From an uncultured Selenomonadales bacterium (GTDB lineage: Bacteria; Bacillota; Negativicutes; Selenomonadales; Selenomonadaceae): 9,593 nt of DNA. The translations under genes and the position numbers were made by a program. The stretch lies in NCBI GenBank assembly GCA_947167555.1, contig CAMVIO010000060.1:1-9593 (forward strand), written 5' to 3'. Within the stretch, counting starts at the first letter, position 1; every line of letters starts with the position of its first letter. Below, piece by piece: positions 6,055 to 9,593 of this stretch. The notes under the pieces are model-generated. The model did not search any database, was not told where the DNA came from, and worked only from the letters and a program-made list of their open reading frames with translations.

Positions 6055-6079
6055 AGGGAGAATGAAACTACCTCCCTCT
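6053..6079 (+). terminator. First hairpin after the hydrolase gene
   Basis: AGAGGGAG (6053-6060) pairs perfectly with CTCCCTCT (6072-6079) over an 11-base loop; the left arm includes the last two bases of the TAG stop codon. It is followed by TTCCC only, so by itself it is a poor intrinsic terminator; it may protect the mRNA end or act with the next hairpin. Confidence 0.5.
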
Positions 6080-6084
6080 TTCCC

Positions 6085-6111
6085 AAAGCCGTCATATACG
6101 ACGGCTTTTTT
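6085..6111 (+). terminator. Main terminator between the convergent genes
   Basis: AAAGCCGTC (6085-6093) pairs perfectly with GACGGCTTT (6100-6108) around a 6-base loop, and the T run continues to 6111. This is a strong intrinsic terminator for the hydrolase. It lies 12 bases past the stop of the opposing activase gene and can also fold on that strand, but with only three T residues after the stem there, so stopping of the minus transcript should be weaker. Confidence 0.85.
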
Positions 6112-6122
6112 ATATGCGGTTG

Positions 6123-9100
6123 TTATCCTGCATTTGTTGTCATATCCGCATTTCCCGGCGCTTTTTCCCGCGCAACGGAGAGCATCAACTTGATCCGGTT
6201 GACTTGGTTGACCTCGCTTGCGCCCGCGTCGCAGTCCAACGCAATGATGTTGCTGTCCGGGTAGCGTTCACGAAGCGCGTGCATAACGCCTTTACCTGTG
6301 ATATGGTTCGGGAGACAACCGAAAGGCTGTAAGCATACAATGTTCGGTACGCCTCTCTCTGCCAGTTCCATCATTTCGCCTGTCAGGAACCAGCCCTCGC
6401 CCGCCATATTGCCCAGTGAAACCTGTTGACTCGCCAAAGCAGCCAGTTCCTTGATGGTTGATGGCGGCTCGAAGCGTCGACTCTTTTTCAGCGCATCCGA
6501 CATTGGATGGCGGAAAAATTCCAGCATCTGGATTGAAAGCTCCGCTTTCCAGCGCTCAACGCGCCCACCGGCCAAAAGCTTGCGTTTCACGATATCATCA
6601 TAAGCCATATACTCCATGAAATTCAAGAGATCGGGCATGACAACTTCCGCGCCTTCATCAGACAAAAGCTCTTCCAGATGATTGTTCGCCAACGGATGAT
6701 ATTTGACGAGAATCTCGCCGACAATGCCGACTTTCGGTTTCCATTGCGTCTCGTCGATAGGCAGGATATCGAAATCGTGGACAATCTGCTTCAAATTCCG
6801 TCGATATTTGAAATAGTTGCCGTCGGAAAGTTCTTCCTTGGCGCGCGTCATCCATGTCTGATAGAGGCGTTCTGCCGAACCTGCTTCAATTTCGTAAGGC
6901 GTTACCCGATTCTTAACACGCATCAAAAGATCGCCGTAAATAACTGCTTTGACGATGTCCGTATAGCAGCTTTGGCTCAAAACGAAGTCATCCGTTTCAC
7001 TTTCACGACCTATGAAAGCAAAAGCAGGCACTTGTCCGTATCCGGCATCTTTCAGCGCCGTCCGCATCAGATTCAAGTAATTTGTCGCACGGCACGCACC
7101 GCAAGTCTGAAACAGCATGATTGCCGTCTTGTCCGGATCACAAGCGCCGGAGCGAAGCACAGAAAGCATCTGCCCAATGACGACGATGGCTGGATAACAC
7201 ATATCGTTGTTTACGTACCGAAGCCCAACGTCGATTGCTTTTCGATCCATAGTTTTCGGAATCACAAGGCGATAGCCATAACTCCTAAACACGTTTTCCA
7301 AAAGCTCAAAGTGAATCGGGGACATCTGCGGCGCAAGGATTGTATGCGTCTCCTTGCATTCCTTCGTAAAATGCGGACGCTCTTTCCTTTGCATTCGCTC
7401 ATAAGGGACTCTTTCTTTGCGGGCAAGCGCCGCCATCAAGGAACGGACACGAATTCGCGCAGCGCCTAGATTCGACACTTCGTCCAGCTTGATCATCGTG
7501 TAGAGACGCTGATGCGCTTCCAGGATTTCTTTGACTTGTCCGGTAGTAATCGCGTCCAGTCCACAGCCAAAAGAGCTAAGCTGAATCAGGGCGATATTGT
7601 CATGGCTTGCGGCAAAACTGGCGGCGTGATAAAGACGCGCGTGATAGCTCCATTGGTTGACGATGCCCAATGTATCGTCGCCGTCCACCGGTAAGCGATA
7701 GACCATATCCTCTGAGAGTACGGGAAGACCGTAGGATTGAATCATCTCGGGAATGCCATGATTGATCTCCGGATCGACATGATACGGACGTCCCGCCAAA
7801 AGGATTGCAGGCAAATGCTCACGCTCGATAAAATCGAGTATCCGCTTCCCGTAAGCGCGTACATCATCCTTATAATGAGCCAATTCCTTGTAGGCCGCTT
7901 CGACCGCCTCACGGATTTCCGCTTTTTCGATGCGCTCCTCGGCCAGTTCTTCCGTCAGGCGCTCGATCATACGCTTTTTGTCATATATTGGCAGGAACGG
8001 CTGCATGAAGCGCACGTCTTTTTCCCGAAGCATATCCATATTGCCGCGTATATTCTCCGCGTAAGACGCCACCACCGGACAACTGTAATGATCATCCGAC
8101 GGATGTTCCTGGTCCTCCATATTATAAGGGATACATGGGTAAAATATCTTCTTTATTCCCCGCTCGACAAGATCAACGATATGGCCATGGGCAAGCTTCG
8201 CCGGATAGCAGAGCGAATCCGACGGCACCGTAGCCATACCACGGTAATAGGTACGGACGGAAGTCTTCCCCGACAACAAGACTTCATACCCGAGCTTCGT
8301 AAAGAACGTAAACCAGAAAGGATAATCCTCATACATATTGAGCACGCGTGGAATTCCTATTGAGCCTCGCTTTGCATTCTTCAATGGTTGATAATAATTA
8401 AACAGCCGATCGTATTTATATTGATAAATGCTGGGCACTTTGCTTGCGGATCGTTCCTTTCCAATCCCCCGTTCGCAACGATTTCCCGAGAAATACTTGC
8501 TGCCATCCGAGAACTTGGATGCGGTAATCAAACATTGGTTGCCACAGCCTTTGCAACGATAAGAATTTGTCTCCACAGAAAACGCATCCAATGCTTCTGC
8601 GGAAAGCACCGATGACTTCTCCACACCGCTTTCAATTGCAAGGATCGCAGCGCCGTACGCGCCCATGACGCCCGCAATGTCGGGGCGGATCACGTCGCGC
8701 TGTAAAAGCACTTCCAGTGCGCGAAGCACCGCGTCATTGTAAAATGTGCCCCCCTGAACCACAATGTGCTCTCCCAATGATTCCACGTCACGGAGCTGCA
8801 TGACTTTGAACAATGCGTTCTTGATGACAGAAATCGCTATGCCTGCCGAAATGTCACTGACGGAAGCGCCTTCCTTCTGCGCCTGCTTGACCCGTGAATT
8901 CATGAATACGGTACAACGCGTGCCAAGATCGACAGGTTCTCTCGAATCAATAGCCTTGGCGGCGAATTCTTCCGTCGTCATCGAAAGCCCTTGAGCGAAA
9001 TTTTGGATAAATGATCCGCAGCCTGCCGAACATGCTTCGTTCAAGGTGATATTGCCAATGCTTCCATGATGCACGAAAAAGCACTTCATATCCTGTCCGC

Positions 9101-9593
9101 CGATATCCAGTACGAAACTGACATCAGGGCAAAACTCCTGGGCCGCGCGAAGATGGGCAAATGTCTCCACCTCTCCGCCATCGGCATGAATCGCGGCTTT
9201 CACGATGCCTTCGCCATAGCCCGTCGTCATCACAGACGCGATATACTGACCGGGACGCATCTCGGCGTAAAACGTACGCAGTTCTTTGATGACAGCTTGA
9301 AGCGGCAATCCTTCGTTGCTGCCGTAAGCCGTATATAACAGCTCTTTATCCTTGCCGATAACGGCAAATTTTGTCGTTGTCGACCCCGCATCGATGCCAA
9401 GGTAGAGAGGCCCCCGATAGGAAGATAACTGTCCTTGCGGCACACGGTCTTTGTCATGGCGATCCCGAAACGCTTTATACTCCTTCGTATCATGGAATAA
9501 CACGAATGTCGAGGAACGCGTCTGAATCGCCGCATCCGCCTTCGCACACTCGATGCTCTTTGCGAGGCGGCAAAAATCCATATCCTCGCCCTC
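6123..9593 (-). CDS. Giant 2-hydroxyacyl-CoA dehydratase activase-related fusion protein, partial
   Basis: 1156 residues are visible. The frame is open to the right edge, so the real start lies outside; ATG at 9581 is just internal. Family members are usually about 1400 residues with an earlier ATPase domain, missing here. Visible residues about 58-320 are a BadF/BadG/HgdC ASKHA ATPase domain: G-I-D-A-G-S-T-T-T-K (Asp68), D-I-G-G-Q-D-M-K, N-E-A-C-S-A-G-C-G-S-F and R-C-T-V-F-M-N-S, the last two holding the Cys residues that bind the [4Fe-4S] cluster in HgdC. A Cys-rich linker (C-K-G-C-G-N-Q-C ... N-R-C-E-R-G) leads to a DUF2229-type region and then HgdB-like sequence with C-Y-P-A and F-G-C motifs, each occurring twice. 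HgdC-type activases use ATP to fire single electrons into dehydratases; whether this fused form does so, and on which substrate, is unknown. It is cytoplasmic, with no signal or membrane helix. It ends with TAA at 6125-6123. Confidence 0.92.
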   Translation of the reverse strand, partial: EGEDMDFCRLAKSIECAKADAAIQTRSSTFVLFHDTKEYKAFRDRHDKDRVPQGQLSSYRGPLYLGIDAGSTTTKFAVIGKDKELLYTAYGSNEGLPLQAVIKELRTFYAEMRPGQYIASVMTTGYGEGIVKAAIHADGGEVETFAHLRAAQEFCPDVSFVLDIGGQDMKCFFVHHGSIGNITLNEACSAGCGSFIQNFAQGLSMTTEEFAAKAIDSREPVDLGTRCTVFMNSRVKQAQKEGASVSDISAGIAISVIKNALFKVMQLRDVESLGEHIVVQGGTFYNDAVLRALEVLLQRDVIRPDIAGVMGAYGAAILAIESGVEKSSVLSAEALDAFSVETNSYRCKGCGNQCLITASKFSDGSKYFSGNRCERGIGKERSASKVPSIYQYKYDRLFNYYQPLKNAKRGSIGIPRVLNMYEDYPFWFTFFTKLGYEVLLSGKTSVRTYYRGMATVPSDSLCYPAKLAHGHIVDLVERGIKKIFYPCIPYNMEDQEHPSDDHYSCPVVASYAENIRGNMDMLREKDVRFMQPFLPIYDKKRMIERLTEELAEERIEKAEIREAVEAAYKELAHYKDDVRAYGKRILDFIEREHLPAILLAGRPYHVDPEINHGIPEMIQSYGLPVLSEDMVYRLPVDGDDTLGIVNQWSYHARLYHAASFAASHDNIALIQLSSFGCGLDAITTGQVKEILEAHQRLYTMIKLDEVSNLGAARIRVRSLMAALARKERVPYERMQRKERPHFTKECKETHTILAPQMSPIHFELLENVFRSYGYRLVIPKTMDRKAIDVGLRYVNNDMCYPAIVVIGQMLSVLRSGACDPDKTAIMLFQTCGACRATNYLNLMRTALKDAGYGQVPAFAFIGRESETDDFVLSQSCYTDIVKAVIYGDLLMRVKNRVTPYEIEAGSAERLYQTWMTRAKEELSDGNYFKYRRNLKQIVHDFDILPIDETQWKPKVGIVGEILVKYHPLANNHLEELLSDEGAEVVMPDLLNFMEYMAYDDIVKRKLLAGGRVERWKAELSIQMLEFFRHPMSDALKKSRRFEPPSTIKELAALASQQVSLGNMAGEGWFLTGEMMELAERGVPNIVCLQPFGCLPNHITGKGVMHALRERYPDSNIIALDCDAGASEVNQVNRIKLMLSVAREKAPGNADMTTNAG

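Noticed and set aside
6678..8363. Long plus-strand open frames opposite the activase (for example 6678-7469 and 7737-8363).
   Set aside because: They contain no recognisable motif and lie antisense to a continuous conserved protein; they reflect its codon usage.

Overview
The window looks like chromosome of an anaerobic Firmicute, most plausibly of the diderm Negativicutes (Selenomonas/Megasphaera/Dialister type). This is an inference from gene content: a very large CoA-dehydratase-activase fusion protein, a TAXI-type TRAP transporter with a lipoprotein receptor, and a LemA/TPM cluster, all with moderate G+C. No RNA gene, CRISPR array, transposase or phage gene is visible, and no stretch over 300 bases lacks a gene.

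Left block (1-1477, + strand): the last 60 codons of a LemA-family protein, then a 108-residue two-helix membrane protein with a Gly/Ser-rich tail, then a secreted, membrane-anchored TPM-domain protein (YgcG/TPM_phosphatase type). The small protein and the TPM protein end in the same 18 residues and share the membrane motif before the tail, so the small protein looks like a duplicated C-terminal module without a TPM domain. Between them lie four tandem 7-base repeats and a perfect 18-bp palindrome, which together form the translation start region of the TPM gene. A strong terminator closes the block.

Middle block (1491-5061, + strand): a clear extended -10 promoter drives a TAXI substrate-binding lipoprotein, a DUF1850 protein and a fused 4TM/12TM TRAP permease. 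Together they form one complete secondary transporter operon; its substrate cannot be read from the sequence. A terminator-like hairpin sits at the very start of the DUF1850 gene and could set a high receptor-to-permease ratio. A terminator-like hairpin follows the permease gene.

Hydrolase (5071-6054, + strand): an N-terminally anchored alpha/beta hydrolase with a full Ser-Asp-His triad. It begins 10 bases after the hairpin behind the permease gene and has no obvious promoter of its own. It ends in two successive hairpins.

Right block (6123-9593, - strand): a BadF/BadG/HgdC-type activase fused to dehydratase-like domains, convergent with the hydrolase and running off the right edge, so its N-terminus is missing. 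The visible part has one complete ASKHA ATPase domain with its iron-sulfur cysteines, a cysteine-rich linker, and two successive lobes carrying the same ordered motifs (CYPA, then FGC). It therefore looks like activator and two-subunit dehydratase folded into one polypeptide. No gene here is an obviously new system; the most unusual points are the duplicated tail module, the repeat-built start region and the duplicated dehydratase lobes.
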